Of a stretch of 64,000 nucleotides of DNA, positions 43,386 to 51,267 are shown in pieces (within the stretch, counting starts at the first letter, position 1; each line of letters starts with the position of its first letter). Under the pieces are notes generated by a model, which saw only the letters and a list, made by a program, of their open reading frames with translations, ran no database searches and had not been told where the DNA came from. The position numbers were made by a program, and so were the translations under genes. Source of the stretch: Streptomyces sp. HNM0574 (GTDB taxonomy: Bacteria > Actinomycetota > Actinomycetes > Streptomycetales > Streptomycetaceae); the NCBI RefSeq assembly GCF_012726235.1, contig NZ_JAASAH010000012.1:146864-210863 (forward strand), written 5' to 3'.

Positions 43386-44132
43386 ATGCGCGAGATCCTC
43401 GGAAGGCGACGCATGACCCGGTCATCGCTGCGCAACGCGGCGCTCACCTGTGCCACCCAGTGGCAGTGGCCCGTGCTGCCCGGTGCGGCACTCACCTCCC
43501 GCGATCCGGAGACGGAGGAGAAACGCGAAGTCCCCGTCGGCGAGGCCCCGATGGGCCCGCCGGGGGAGCCCGGCGACGGTGAGGCGGAGCTCGACGGCGC
43601 CTGCGCCTGCGGCGACCCCGACTGCGTCGTCCCGGGCGCGCATCCGCTCGACCCTGCGCTGCTCGCCGCCACCACCGACGCCCGCATGGTGCGCTGGTGG
43701 TGGACCAACCGCCCCTCGGCGCCGCTGATTCTCGCCACCGGCGGACGCGCGCCCTGCGCGCTCAGCCTGCCCGCCGTCGCGGGCGTGCGCGCGCTGGCCG
43801 AGTTCGACCGCTCGGGCGTACGGGTCGGCCCGGTGGCCGCGACGACCACCCGCTTCACGCTGCTCGTCGAGCCGTACCGGATGGAGGAGCTCGGCGAACT
43901 GCTCTACGCCCATGACTGGGTGCCCAGTTCGCTCCGCTTCCACGGCGGCGGCGGGTACGTCGTGCTGCCGCCCTCCGCCACCGGCGCCGGGCAGGTGCGC
44001 TGGGAGCGGCGGCCGGTCGCGGAGCGCGGCGCGGGCGGGGCGCCCTGGCTCCCGCGGATGGAGACGCTCCTCGACGGCCTGGTCGAGGCCAGCGCCGCGA
44101 CCCCGGACACGGGCAGCACCCTCGCCTACTGA
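43386..44132 (+). CDS. Protein with bifunctional DNA primase/polymerase (prim-pol) N-terminal domain
   Basis: 248 residues. The zinc-type cluster CACGDPDCVVPGAHPLDP near 75-95, the TDARMVRWWWTNRPSAPLILATGG block and GVRALAEFDRSG followed by a final GGGGYVVLPPS are the marks of the archaeo-eukaryotic primase-like prim-pol domain found in Streptomyces chromosomes and in mobile elements. It has only this domain, with no helicase. The catalytic DxD pattern is not clear to me, so activity is uncertain. AAAGGAACG precedes the ATG. It stands alone in a core region; a role in DNA repair or replication restart is possible but inferred. Confidence 0.8.
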   Translation: MREILGRRRMTRSSLRNAALTCATQWQWPVLPGAALTSRDPETEEKREVPVGEAPMGPPGEPGDGEAELDGACACGDPDCVVPGAHPLDPALLAATTDARMVRWWWTNRPSAPLILATGGRAPCALSLPAVAGVRALAEFDRSGVRVGPVAATTTRFTLLVEPYRMEELGELLYAHDWVPSSLRFHGGGGYVVLPPSATGAGQVRWERRPVAERGAGGAPWLPRMETLLDGLVEASAATPDTGSTLAY

Positions 44133-44487
44133 GGCCGGCGGCCGAACGGGCCGCCCGGCCAGGGGCGTTCATCCGGCGGCGCGTCACCCGTACGGGGACG
44201 GCGGTCGTGAGGGAGATGTGCGGGGCCGTGACGGGGTGTGCCGTTCCGTGGTGAGCGCGTGCCCGGCCGGGGGATCGGTATCCGGCCGTGACGGTATCTG
44301 TGGCCGTCTGGTGGTGTCTGTGCGGTGCGGGCACCGCGGGGAATGCGCGGCGCGGGAGTTCTTCCGGGGGTGTGCCGGGGGCTCGGGGGCCGTGGGCGCC
44401 GGTGCGCAACTCGCGGGGCGCGTACGGGAGTTGGGGAAGGGCCTCGGGGCGCCGCTCGGATGGCGGGCGGTTCCGGGCAGTAAAGAA

Positions 44488-44525
44488 CCCGGTCGCTGGC
44501 GACGGGGGATGCACCAGCGACCGGG
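44488..44525. terminator. Strong hairpin in a 549-base convergent gap
   Basis: A 12-bp perfect stem (44488-44499 with 44514-44525) and a 14-base loop rich in G. Read on the minus strand it is followed by TTCTTTAC, so it would end transcripts of the SEC-C gene; on the plus strand it follows the prim-pol gene. Minus-strand TTGCGA and TACCTT at a 16-base spacing lie just upstream, so a small independent transcript is possible. The flank 44527-44615 is AT-rich and noncoding. Nothing else is seen in 44133-44487. Confidence 0.65.
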
Positions 44526-44616
44526 CTCCTAGAAAGGTAACAAGAGATTGGCCGTTCGCAAATTCGATCGCGCAGATCCGGACGCCGAATTACCGGCGGA
44601 TACAGGGGATTAGAGC

Positions 44617-44643
44617 TGTGACGTGACGGGAGTCACGGTCACA
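44617..44643. promoter_or_regulatory. TGTGAC/GTCACA inverted repeat
   Basis: TGTGACGTGAC at 44617-44627 mirrors GTCACGGTCACA at 44632-44643, with one unpaired base. It lies 39 bases after the SEC-C gene stop and could be a second terminator or a protein-binding site. Confidence 0.4.
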
Positions 44644-44681
44644 TCTCCTCCGCACGGCCATTGCGGAATCGTCCACTCCGG

Positions 44682-45650
44682 TCAGCTCAGCGTCACCTGG
44701 CGGTTGGTGAGACCGCTGCGGGCGCGCCGCTCGTCGGCCGTCAGAGGTGCCGGATTCCGCAGCGCCTCGGCCAGCCGCTCGCCGAACGCGGCGGCGGGCT
44801 TCTCGCAGTCCTCCGAGGTCATCGAGCTCGGCAGGTCCCACACCGGAACCGTCAGCCCGTGCGCGCGGAACGAGCCGACGAGCCGCGTCCCCTCGCCCAG
44901 CGAGGAGGAGCCGGCCGCGTGCAGCCGCGCGAGCGCGTCGAGCAGCTGCTCCTCGGGCGTCGTCATGACCCAGCGCAGGTGGTTCTTGTCCGGCGTCTCG
45001 CACCAGTAGGCACCCTCGGCGGAGGCGAGACGGGCCGTCGGGATCGCGGCTTGATTGGCTCGTTCCAGCGAGGCGGTGACCTCGGGCGAGGACTGCTCCG
45101 CGTCCTCCACCCAGAACTCGAAGCCGCTGTGCACCTCCGGCACCAGCGGGGCCTGCGGGTCCAGCAGGTCCTGGAGGCGCGGGCCGTCCGGCGCCGGGCG
45201 GGCCGTGTTGACCGGGGTGCCCGGCTCCGCCTCCAGCGCGCGGCGCAGGTTGTCGGCGAGGTCGCGGCTGATGTCGCCGGACGCCAGGTCGTTCTGCAGG
45301 CCGAGCAGCACCTCGCCGTTGTCCCGGCGCAGCGCGGGCCACGCCATCGGCAGCACCGTGGCCAGCCGCACCGCGGGAACGCCCTCCGGCAGCCCGTCCT
45401 TGAGTGTCAGCTCCGCCGTCGCCGCCGGGACCAGTTCGCGCAGCGCCACCCAGTCCGGCTCCCCGGCCAGGCCCTCGAAGGGACGGCGCACCAGCTCGGT
45501 CACCGCGTGCGCGGCCTCCCGCCCGTGGCATGCCTTGTAACGGCGGCCCGACCCGCACGGGCAGGGCTCCCGCGCGCCGACGACGGGGATCTCACCGTCG
45601 GCGAGCTGGGGCTTGGCGGCCTGGGTCTGGGGGCGGCGCTTCTTGGCCAT
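44682..45650 (-). CDS. SEC-C zinc motif protein, DUF5926 family
   Basis: 322 residues beginning MAKKRRPQTQAAKPQ and carrying the SEC-C zinc finger REPCPCGSGRRYKACHG near 27-43, the motif that ends SecA. The remaining 280 residues match an actinobacterial family of unknown function with no catalytic pattern I can identify. Cytoplasmic. The SEC-C motif usually mediates protein contact, here perhaps with ribosome or Sec components, but this is inference. ATG at 45650. It stands alone, and its 3' end runs into the hairpin at 44488. Confidence 0.85.
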   Translation of the reverse strand: MAKKRRPQTQAAKPQLADGEIPVVGAREPCPCGSGRRYKACHGREAAHAVTELVRRPFEGLAGEPDWVALRELVPAATAELTLKDGLPEGVPAVRLATVLPMAWPALRRDNGEVLLGLQNDLASGDISRDLADNLRRALEAEPGTPVNTARPAPDGPRLQDLLDPQAPLVPEVHSGFEFWVEDAEQSSPEVTASLERANQAAIPTARLASAEGAYWCETPDKNHLRWVMTTPEEQLLDALARLHAAGSSSLGEGTRLVGSFRAHGLTVPVWDLPSSMTSEDCEKPAAAFGERLAEALRNPAPLTADERRARSGLTNRQVTLS

Positions 45651-45849
45651 GGCGTACGGCTCTCCGAATCTGCGGTACGAACTGTCGCCGCGAGCTTAGG
45701 CCCTGCGGCACCGCCCTTGCGCCTGCCCCGCTCCGAAGGGTGAACGGCCGCCCGCCGTCCCCGTACCGGCCCGGCCCGGGTGTGTCCCAACTGCCGTGGC
45801 CCGTACGCACGGTGAGCGTGGCGCACCGTGGGGACGGGCCCGGCCGGGA

Positions 45850-46632
45850 TCAGCGGTGGCGCCGTTCCTCGACCGGCGCGTGGCCGGTGTTGTCCCGGGT
45901 GAGCGGTTCGGGGAGGGGAGCGGGGCGTCGGGCTCCGTTCCGCTTTCCCGTCCCGTCGCCGTGCCCGGGCTCGCGCCCGTCGCCGAGGGCGCAGTTGCCG
46001 CCGTGGATTCCGTTGTGGGTTCCGGCGGGCACCCCGTTGTGCCCGCCGTGCCGGGTGCCGTGTCCGTGCACGGCACCGGAGTTGAGGGCGCCGTCGAGTC
46101 CGTCGAGGCCCTCGATGGGGCCGACGCCCAGCTCGACGGCCGTGTCCGGTACCCGTCCCGGCCGCTCGCGGGCCGACAGCAGGACCCAGACGGTGACGCC
46201 CTTGACCTGCTCGCCCCAGCCCGGCTCGCCGGGCAGTTCGTCGTCGTGGATCTCCTCGGACACGCCCCAGTCGCGGGCGAGTGCGCTGATGATGGCGAGG
46301 CCGCGGCCGCCCCGCGCGGTGATCGACGGTGTGGCCGGAAGGGGTCTGGTGGGTCCGCCGCCGTCGGTGACGGCGATCCGCAGCTCACCCTCCGGTTCGC
46401 GGCTCCAGGCCGCCGTGACGTATGCGTCCCCCCTCAACGGCCGCGCATGGCGGCACGAGTTGCTCAGCAGCTCGGAAAGAACTAGTACGGCGTCGTCCAC
46501 GACCGCATCCGGTGCGCCGCCCGCGAGGAGTTCCTCGCGCATCCTGCGCCTCGCTGCCCCCACGCCCATCGGGCCATGAGGTACGGCCATGGTCGACGAA
46601 GCAGGCACCTCCTGTGCCACCACCAACGCCAC
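45850..46632 (-). CDS. RsbW-type ATP-binding protein with Gly/His-rich tail
   Basis: 260 residues. HATPase_c_2 domain at about 25-145: N-box VLSELLSNSCRHA, G1 VTDGGGP and G2 GGRGLAIISALARDWG. The last 80 residues are a low-complexity tail with GTRHGGHNGVPAGTHNGIHGG, whose histidines might bind metal. GTG at 46632 is chosen because AAAGGAGG stands eight bases upstream; the frame starts earlier but without a ribosome site. Probably an anti-sigma or kinase component in partner-switching; Streptomyces encodes dozens. No adjacent partner. Confidence 0.85.
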   Translation of the reverse strand: MALVVAQEVPASSTMAVPHGPMGVGAARRRMREELLAGGAPDAVVDDAVLVLSELLSNSCRHARPLRGDAYVTAAWSREPEGELRIAVTDGGGPTRPLPATPSITARGGRGLAIISALARDWGVSEEIHDDELPGEPGWGEQVKGVTVWVLLSARERPGRVPDTAVELGVGPIEGLDGLDGALNSGAVHGHGTRHGGHNGVPAGTHNGIHGGNCALGDGREPGHGDGTGKRNGARRPAPLPEPLTRDNTGHAPVEERRHR

Positions 46633-46862
46633 CCCCGAGACCTCCTTTGCCCCACGCCAGGGGATGAATGCCCCAGGAGAGTGGATCGGAAACCGGCCAT
46701 GCACGCCGGGTTGACGCAATCCCAACGATCAAATACAGAGCGAATGCGCCGGTGCACTCCAGGTGAGTCCCGCCTGGACACGGACAAACACCGCGACGTG
46801 ATCATGGGCAAGCCGGACGTTTGCGGGCGCGCCGTCCCGCCGGGTCCCGGCCGTGCCGCGGC

Positions 46863-47729
46863 TCAGCCGCCCTCGCCGCGCAGCCTGGCCCGTACGTGAT
46901 GTGGCCGGTTCGTGATGATGGCGTCGACGCCGAGGCGGACGCACAGGTCGACGTCCTCGGGCTCGTTCACCGTCCACGCGTGCACCTGGTTGCCCGCCTC
47001 GTGCGCCTTCTGCACGTACTCCGGGTGGGCCCGCAGGATGCGCATGCCCGGGCCCGCGATACGGACGCCCGGCGGCAGCCGTCCCTCGCGGTGGCGGGGC
47101 AGCAGCAGTGACATCAGGTAGACGCCCGGGATGTGCGGCGCGGCGGCGCGCACCCGGTGCAGGGAGCGCGCGGAGAAGCTCATCACCCGTACCGGCGCCG
47201 GGAGTTGATAGCAGTCGAGCAGCTCCAGCAGCCGCTCCTCGACGTGGCCGGCCCAGCGCGTCGGATGCTTCGTCTCGATGGCCAGCTCGACGGGCCGGGG
47301 CGCGTCCGCGACGAGCTGGATCAGCCGCTCCAGGGTGAGCACGGAGGTGCGCTCGGCGTCCTCGTGCTCGACCGTCTCGTACGGGTCGCGCACGGGCTCG
47401 GGCCCCGGGACGCGGTGGACGCCGTTCCCGGCCGGATCCTCGTCCTTCCAGGAGCCGAAGTCGAGCGCGGCGAGATCGGCGAGTTCGAGCGCGGAGACGG
47501 CGCCGCGGCCGTTGGAGGTCCGGTTGACGCGGCGGTCGTGGACGCAGACGAGATGGCCGTCGGCGGTGAGCCGGACGTCGCACTCCAGCCCGTCGGCACC
47601 GTCCTCGATGGCCTTGCGGTACGCGGCGAGCGTGTGTTCCGGTGCGTCCTCGGAGGCGCCGCGGTGGGCGATGACGGAGATCGGGGACTCGGGGGTGCGC
47701 GGCGCCCCGCGGGGGATCTCAAAGCTCAC
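46863..47729 (-). CDS. Glycerophosphodiester phosphodiesterase
   Basis: 288 residues; hydrolyses glycerophosphodiesters to glycerol-3-phosphate and an alcohol, recycling phospholipid head groups. The GDPD fingerprint is clear: ISVIAHRGASEDAPEHT near 20-35 (His, Arg), ECDVRLTADGHLVCVHDRRVNRT near 50-75 (metal Glu/Asp, second His), LAIETKHP and the final NEPEDVDLCVRLGVDAIITNRP. No signal peptide, so it is cytoplasmic. The GTG at 47729 gives the normal N-terminus; its ribosome site is weak. Confidence 0.93.
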   Translation of the reverse strand: MSFEIPRGAPRTPESPISVIAHRGASEDAPEHTLAAYRKAIEDGADGLECDVRLTADGHLVCVHDRRVNRTSNGRGAVSALELADLAALDFGSWKDEDPAGNGVHRVPGPEPVRDPYETVEHEDAERTSVLTLERLIQLVADAPRPVELAIETKHPTRWAGHVEERLLELLDCYQLPAPVRVMSFSARSLHRVRAAAPHIPGVYLMSLLLPRHREGRLPPGVRIAGPGMRILRAHPEYVQKAHEAGNQVHAWTVNEPEDVDLCVRLGVDAIITNRPHHVRARLRGEGG

Positions 47730-48010
47730 CGGGTTATCGTGCCATCGCCCCGGAGGGGCGCCGGGAGGCGGCCTGTCCGAGGCGGCGCCGGACGCGTCCG
47801 GGACCTCCGCCGCCGGTGGCCGGTGTGCCGCCGGATGGCGCTGTGGACGACGCTGCGGATGCGTCCGTTTTGCGCGGGATAAAGGATGGCCCTGCGAGGC
47901 GGGGGTTCGGCTTACGCCCGCCTGACGCGTCATGAGGAAGGCTGTCCGTGGCTACCTGAAAATCTGCATGCCTGTCCTGGCGATGTCGTGTACCTGATGA
48001 GGAGAGAGCT

Positions 48011-49600
48011 GTGAGCACCGACCACGAGGGCGCTGCCGCCACGCCCGCGGCGGGGCCGACACCCACGCCCCCCGCGGTGCCGGGCACGGAGCCGAAGCAC
48101 GAGACGACGGACCTGCGGCAGGTGCCCGACGAGGCGGCCGCCACCCCGCACACGACGACCGAGCGGCCGGCCGAGCCCGCCGCTTCCTCCGGCGCGGCCG
48201 GCGGCGCGAGCCTCGACAAGGCCGGGCCCACGCCTCCGCCGCCGCCCGCGCAGCCGCCCCACCCGGGGCAGCCGCCGCAGGCACCCCCCGTCGCCGCCCA
48301 CCAGCAGGGCGGCTGGGGCACGCCCCCCGGCCAGGGCCCCGGCGACACCGCGAGCATGCCCCCGTACGGCGGAGGCGCCGCGGGGCACGGCGGCCCCGGT
48401 GGTCCCGGCGGCGCGGGCGGGCCCGGCGGGCCGCACAACCCGTGGGCCGCGCCGCCCGCGCCCGGCGGGCCCCGGCCGCGCCGGCGCGGTGGGCTGGTCG
48501 CCGCCGCGGTCGCGGTGGCGCTCGTCGCGGGGATCGTGGGCGGCGGGGTCGGCTTCGTCGTCGCCGACCAGCAGGGCAACGGCGGCTCGACGACGGTCTC
48601 CGCCGGTTCCGACCCCAAGACGCTGAACCGCTCGCCCAAGTCCGTCGCCGGGATAGCCGCCAAGGCCCTGCCCAGCGTCGTGACGATCCAGACCGCGGGC
48701 GGGGGTGAGGAGGGCACCGGCACCGGCTTCGTCTACGACAAGGAAGGCCACATCCTCACCAACAACCACGTCGTGGCCAGCGCCGCGCAGGGCAGCCGGG
48801 TCACGGCGACCTTCTCCGACGGCAAGAAGTACGAGGCCGAGGTCATCGGCAGCGCCCAGGGCTACGACATCGCGGTCATCAAGCTGAAGAACGCCGGCGA
48901 CCGCAAGCTCGAACCGCTCCCGCTCGGCAAGTCCGACGAGGTCGAGGTCGGCGACGCGACGATCGCCATCGGCGCCCCGTACGGCCTCTCCGGCACCGTC
49001 ACCACCGGCATCGTCAGCGCCGAGAACCGTCCCGTCGCCTCCAGCGACGGCCGCGGCACCAAGGCCTCGTACATGAACGCGCTGCAGACCGACGCGTCCA
49101 TCAACCCGGGCAACTCCGGCGGCCCGCTGCTCAACGCGCAGGGCGCCGTCATCGGCGTCAACTCCGCCATCCAGCCCGGCGGCGGAGGCGGCGGCATGGG
49201 CGGCGAGCAGGGCTCGGGCGGCAGCGTCGGCCTCGGCTTCGCCATCCCCGTCAGCCAGGCCGAGCGCGTCGCCACCCAGCTCATCAAGACGGGCCAGCCG
49301 GTGTACCCGGTCATCGGCGCGACGGTCGAGATGGCGGGCTCCGGCGGCGGCGCCCGGATCGCGAGCCGGGGCGAGGGCGGTACCGAGCCGGTGCCGCAGG
49401 GCAGCCCCGCCGACAAGGCCGGCCTCGAACCGGGCGACGTCATCACCAAGCTCGACGACACCGTCATCGACAGCGGCCCGACCCTGATCGGCACGATCTG
49501 GACGCACAAGCCCGGCGAGAAGGTGAAGGTGACGTACGAGCGCGACGGCGCCGAGCGCACCACCGAGGTCACCCTCGGCTCCAAGAAGGGCGACGACTGA
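48011..49600 (+). CDS. HtrA/DegP-like membrane-anchored serine protease
   Basis: 529 residues of family S1C. A cytoplasmic head of about 155 residues, very rich in Pro/Gly/Ala, precedes one membrane helix (near 163-185) and an extracytoplasmic trypsin-fold domain with His in TNNHVVASA, Asp in YDIAVIKL and Ser in GNSGGPLL, then a PDZ domain (about 430-520, with PADKAGLEPGDVITKL). It degrades misfolded exported proteins under envelope stress. GTG at 48011 with GAGGAG upstream. 280 bases of noncoding DNA before it hold the promoter. Confidence 0.94.
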   Translation: MSTDHEGAAATPAAGPTPTPPAVPGTEPKHETTDLRQVPDEAAATPHTTTERPAEPAASSGAAGGASLDKAGPTPPPPPAQPPHPGQPPQAPPVAAHQQGGWGTPPGQGPGDTASMPPYGGGAAGHGGPGGPGGAGGPGGPHNPWAAPPAPGGPRPRRRGGLVAAAVAVALVAGIVGGGVGFVVADQQGNGGSTTVSAGSDPKTLNRSPKSVAGIAAKALPSVVTIQTAGGGEEGTGTGFVYDKEGHILTNNHVVASAAQGSRVTATFSDGKKYEAEVIGSAQGYDIAVIKLKNAGDRKLEPLPLGKSDEVEVGDATIAIGAPYGLSGTVTTGIVSAENRPVASSDGRGTKASYMNALQTDASINPGNSGGPLLNAQGAVIGVNSAIQPGGGGGGMGGEQGSGGSVGLGFAIPVSQAERVATQLIKTGQPVYPVIGATVEMAGSGGGARIASRGEGGTEPVPQGSPADKAGLEPGDVITKLDDTVIDSGPTLIGTIWTHKPGEKVKVTYERDGAERTTEVTLGSKKGDD

Positions 49601-49712
49601 CCCTCCCCGCCCGCCAGTTGACCTCCCCGCCCACCCCCGCCCCCGGCCCACGTGCTCCCCGACGGCCCCGGAACGGCTACCCTGGTCGGGCACTCGCCCC
49701 CGGGCGGTGCGG

Positions 49713-49800
49713 GGAGGTGTGCCCGAGCGGCCTAAGGGAACGGTCTTGAAAACCGTCGTGAGGTAACCCCTCACCGTGGGTTCAAATCCCACCGCCTCCG
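49713..49800 (+). tRNA. tRNA-Ser (anticodon UGA)
   Basis: 88 bases. Acceptor stem GGAGGTG pairs with CGCCTCC (one G-T pair), discriminator G at 49800; CCA is not encoded. The anticodon stem is ACGGT/ACCGT with loop CTTGAAA, anticodon TGA for UCA serine codons. The long variable arm (CGTGAGGTAACCCCTCACC) is diagnostic of tRNA-Ser, and the T arm reads GTGGGTTCAAATCCCAC. It lies 112 bases after the DegP gene. Confidence 0.95.
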
Positions 49801-49822
49801 CCGAGGTAGAGAAGCAGCAGGT

Positions 49823-49859
49823 CAGAAGGGCCGCCCCTCCGAGAGGGGCGGCCCTTCTG
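49823..49859 (+). terminator. Terminator of the tRNA-Ser gene
   Basis: A 17-bp perfect stem (49823-49839 with 49843-49859) with a three-base loop begins 23 bases after the tRNA. Confidence 0.85.
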
Positions 49860-50113
49860 CGTGCAGGGTGTCTCACCCCGTTTCGCGTCTATCCCACCGT
49901 TGACCAGTGCGTGTGGGCCATCTGTGAGCCAGGATCGGCTCAGCTCTCCGCCTCCAGCTCCCGCACGCCGCGCCACGTCCACCGGGTCCACCCCCGCCTT
50001 GATTCACAAGGATTCGAAGTGACGCGGCCCCCGTTGGCTCCCCGGAAAAGGCTGCTGTGCTGTCCGGCGGCAGGAGGCAGTTGCTCTTCTTGGCTAACCC
50101 TGACCAGGTGTTC

Positions 50114-50203
50114 ATGATCAGGCGGGAGGTTCCCAGCGATGCGGCGATTGCCGAAGGATTCGCCCGCCGCGCCGTTGTGGTGAGCACAGGTCCTACGGCT
50201 TGA
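50114..50203 (+). pseudogene. Possible remnant of a GNAT acetyltransferase gene
   Basis: A 29-codon open stretch whose translation MIRREVPSDAAIAEGFARR resembles the opening of GNAT-fold acetyltransferases (IRREVPxDAAAI), then breaks off in a stop. The sequence before it in frame also reads as sense-like codons from about 50090. Nothing matching the rest of the fold follows. The surrounding 49860-50340 has no convincing gene. Resemblance over 20 residues is weak evidence. Confidence 0.3.
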
Positions 50204-50342
50204 ACGTGGCTGGGTAAGGAGATCCGCAGCCTGCGTGACTTCCGGAGGGCGTCACCGAAGGTGGCGTTTGCGCACCAACGGCGCTGCTGGCAGAGGTAGT
50301 TGCGCGCACCGCAGTAGCGGCCGACGAAATAGGAAAAACAAG

Positions 50343-50367
50343 AAGGGCCCCGGGGTCCGGGGCCCTT
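50343..50367 (-). terminator. Intrinsic terminator of the small minus-strand ORF
   Basis: An 11-bp stem (50343-50353 with 50357-50367) with a three-base loop, followed on the minus strand by CTTGTTTTTCC, a true T-run, which is rare in this genome. It lies 14 bases after the stop of the 37-codon ORF. Confidence 0.85.
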
Positions 50368-50381
50368 TGAGAGGAGGCTTG

Positions 50382-50495
50382 TCAGCCTCCGAAGAGGATC
50401 GACTTAAGGGCGCCGATGTCCAGAGGCGTTGCGGCGATCAGATTCTGAAGGATTTCCAGTGCTACATGCGTCGGGGACACGGTTGAGCCTTTCAT
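50382..50495 (-). CDS. Small ORF encoding a 37-residue hydrophobic peptide, unknown function
   Basis: Not a family I recognise. The peptide begins MKGSTVSPTHVALEILQ and ends DIGALKSILFGG; the central part is an amphipathic helix candidate (HVALEILQNLIAA), then TPLDIGALKSILF. Counted from the GTG at 50480 it is 32 residues, and that start has AAAGG seven bases upstream, better than the ATG at 50495. The upstream DNA (50496-50530) is strikingly AT-rich, as a promoter would be, with TAGTAT and TTAATT. A perfect stem-loop with a T-run follows the stop. Neither strand around it has a competing gene. Could be a secreted signal, a toxin-like membrane peptide, a leader peptide or an RNA with a chance ORF. 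Confidence 0.5.
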   Translation of the reverse strand: MKGSTVSPTHVALEILQNLIAATPLDIGALKSILFGG

Positions 50496-50812
50496 TGTGT
50501 AATTAACATTTCACATACTACCCTCTGTGATCGTTTGGCTGCGAATCGGCCATACAGCCCCGACCGGCCAACTCGCGGCTTGGGTATGGGACATGGCGTG
50601 CCGGCGGCCCCGGGGCCCCGACGGCGCACCGGCGTGCAGGGCGGCGATCAGTCCTTGGGGGCGAGGGCCGTCTGCGTGGCCGGGCGTGGGGGTCACTCGT
50701 CCGGGGCCCGTCGGCTGTGCGGGGGGTGCGGTCGGGGTGAGGCTCGGAGGGTGGGTCCGGGGTGGCCGGAGATGCGGTGGCGGGCCCGTCCGTCGAGTCC
50801 AGGAGCGTGATG
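50496..50812. other. Intergenic region between the small ORF and the SRPBCC gene
   Basis: The first 35 bases are AT-rich and may hold the minus-strand promoter. The rest is GC-rich with open frames that lack family resemblance, and it must contain the plus-strand promoter. Confidence 0.4.
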
Positions 50813-51259
50813 ATGGCCCGGAACCGTTGTCTGATCCTGAGCTCGCCGTCCGAGGTCTGGGGTCTGCTGTCCGAGGGGCACCGCTACTCGGAGTGGGTCA
50901 CGGGAACCCAGCGGATCCTCGGCGTGGACCCGGAATGGCCGGACGTCGGTGCCCGTCTGCAAGTCCGCGTCGGCGTCGGTCCGTTGACGTTCGACGACAC
51001 CTGCGTCGTCCGCGTCTCCGAGCCGCCGTACCGCCTGGAGCTGGAGGCGAAGGCCGATCCCTTCGGCGCGGCCCGGATCGCCCTCAAGCTGGCCCCCTGG
51101 GGTGAGCACACCCTCGTCACGCTCGACTGGCACCCCCTCCGGGGCCCCGGAACCCGGATGCACGGACTCCCGGTGGACTACATCGTCAGTACCCGCAACG
51201 GCATCATGCTGACGAAGCTGGCCCGGATCGCGGTACGCGAGCACTTCGGGCCCATGTGA
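50813..51259 (+). CDS. SRPBCC-family (polyketide cyclase/lipid-binding fold) protein
   Basis: 148 residues. START-like fold signs: ILSSPSEVWGLLSEGHRYSEWVTGTQRI at the N-terminus, DDTCVVRVSEPPYRLELEAKA in the sheet, and a long C-terminal helix TRNGIMLTKLARIAVREHF. The cavity usually binds a hydrophobic ligand; stand-alone members are poorly understood. I start it at the second ATG (50813) because AGGAG is seven bases upstream. Convergent with the erythromycin-esterase gene, eight bases away. Confidence 0.85.
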   Translation: MARNRCLILSSPSEVWGLLSEGHRYSEWVTGTQRILGVDPEWPDVGARLQVRVGVGPLTFDDTCVVRVSEPPYRLELEAKADPFGAARIALKLAPWGEHTLVTLDWHPLRGPGTRMHGLPVDYIVSTRNGIMLTKLARIAVREHFGPM

Positions 51260-51267
51260 GGCCGCGC

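Noticed and set aside
50235..50486. 83-residue plus-strand frame over the small ORF
   Set aside because: Arg/Gly-rich without ribosome site; it reads through the minus-strand terminator hairpin and the minus ORF fits the promoter and terminator signals better.
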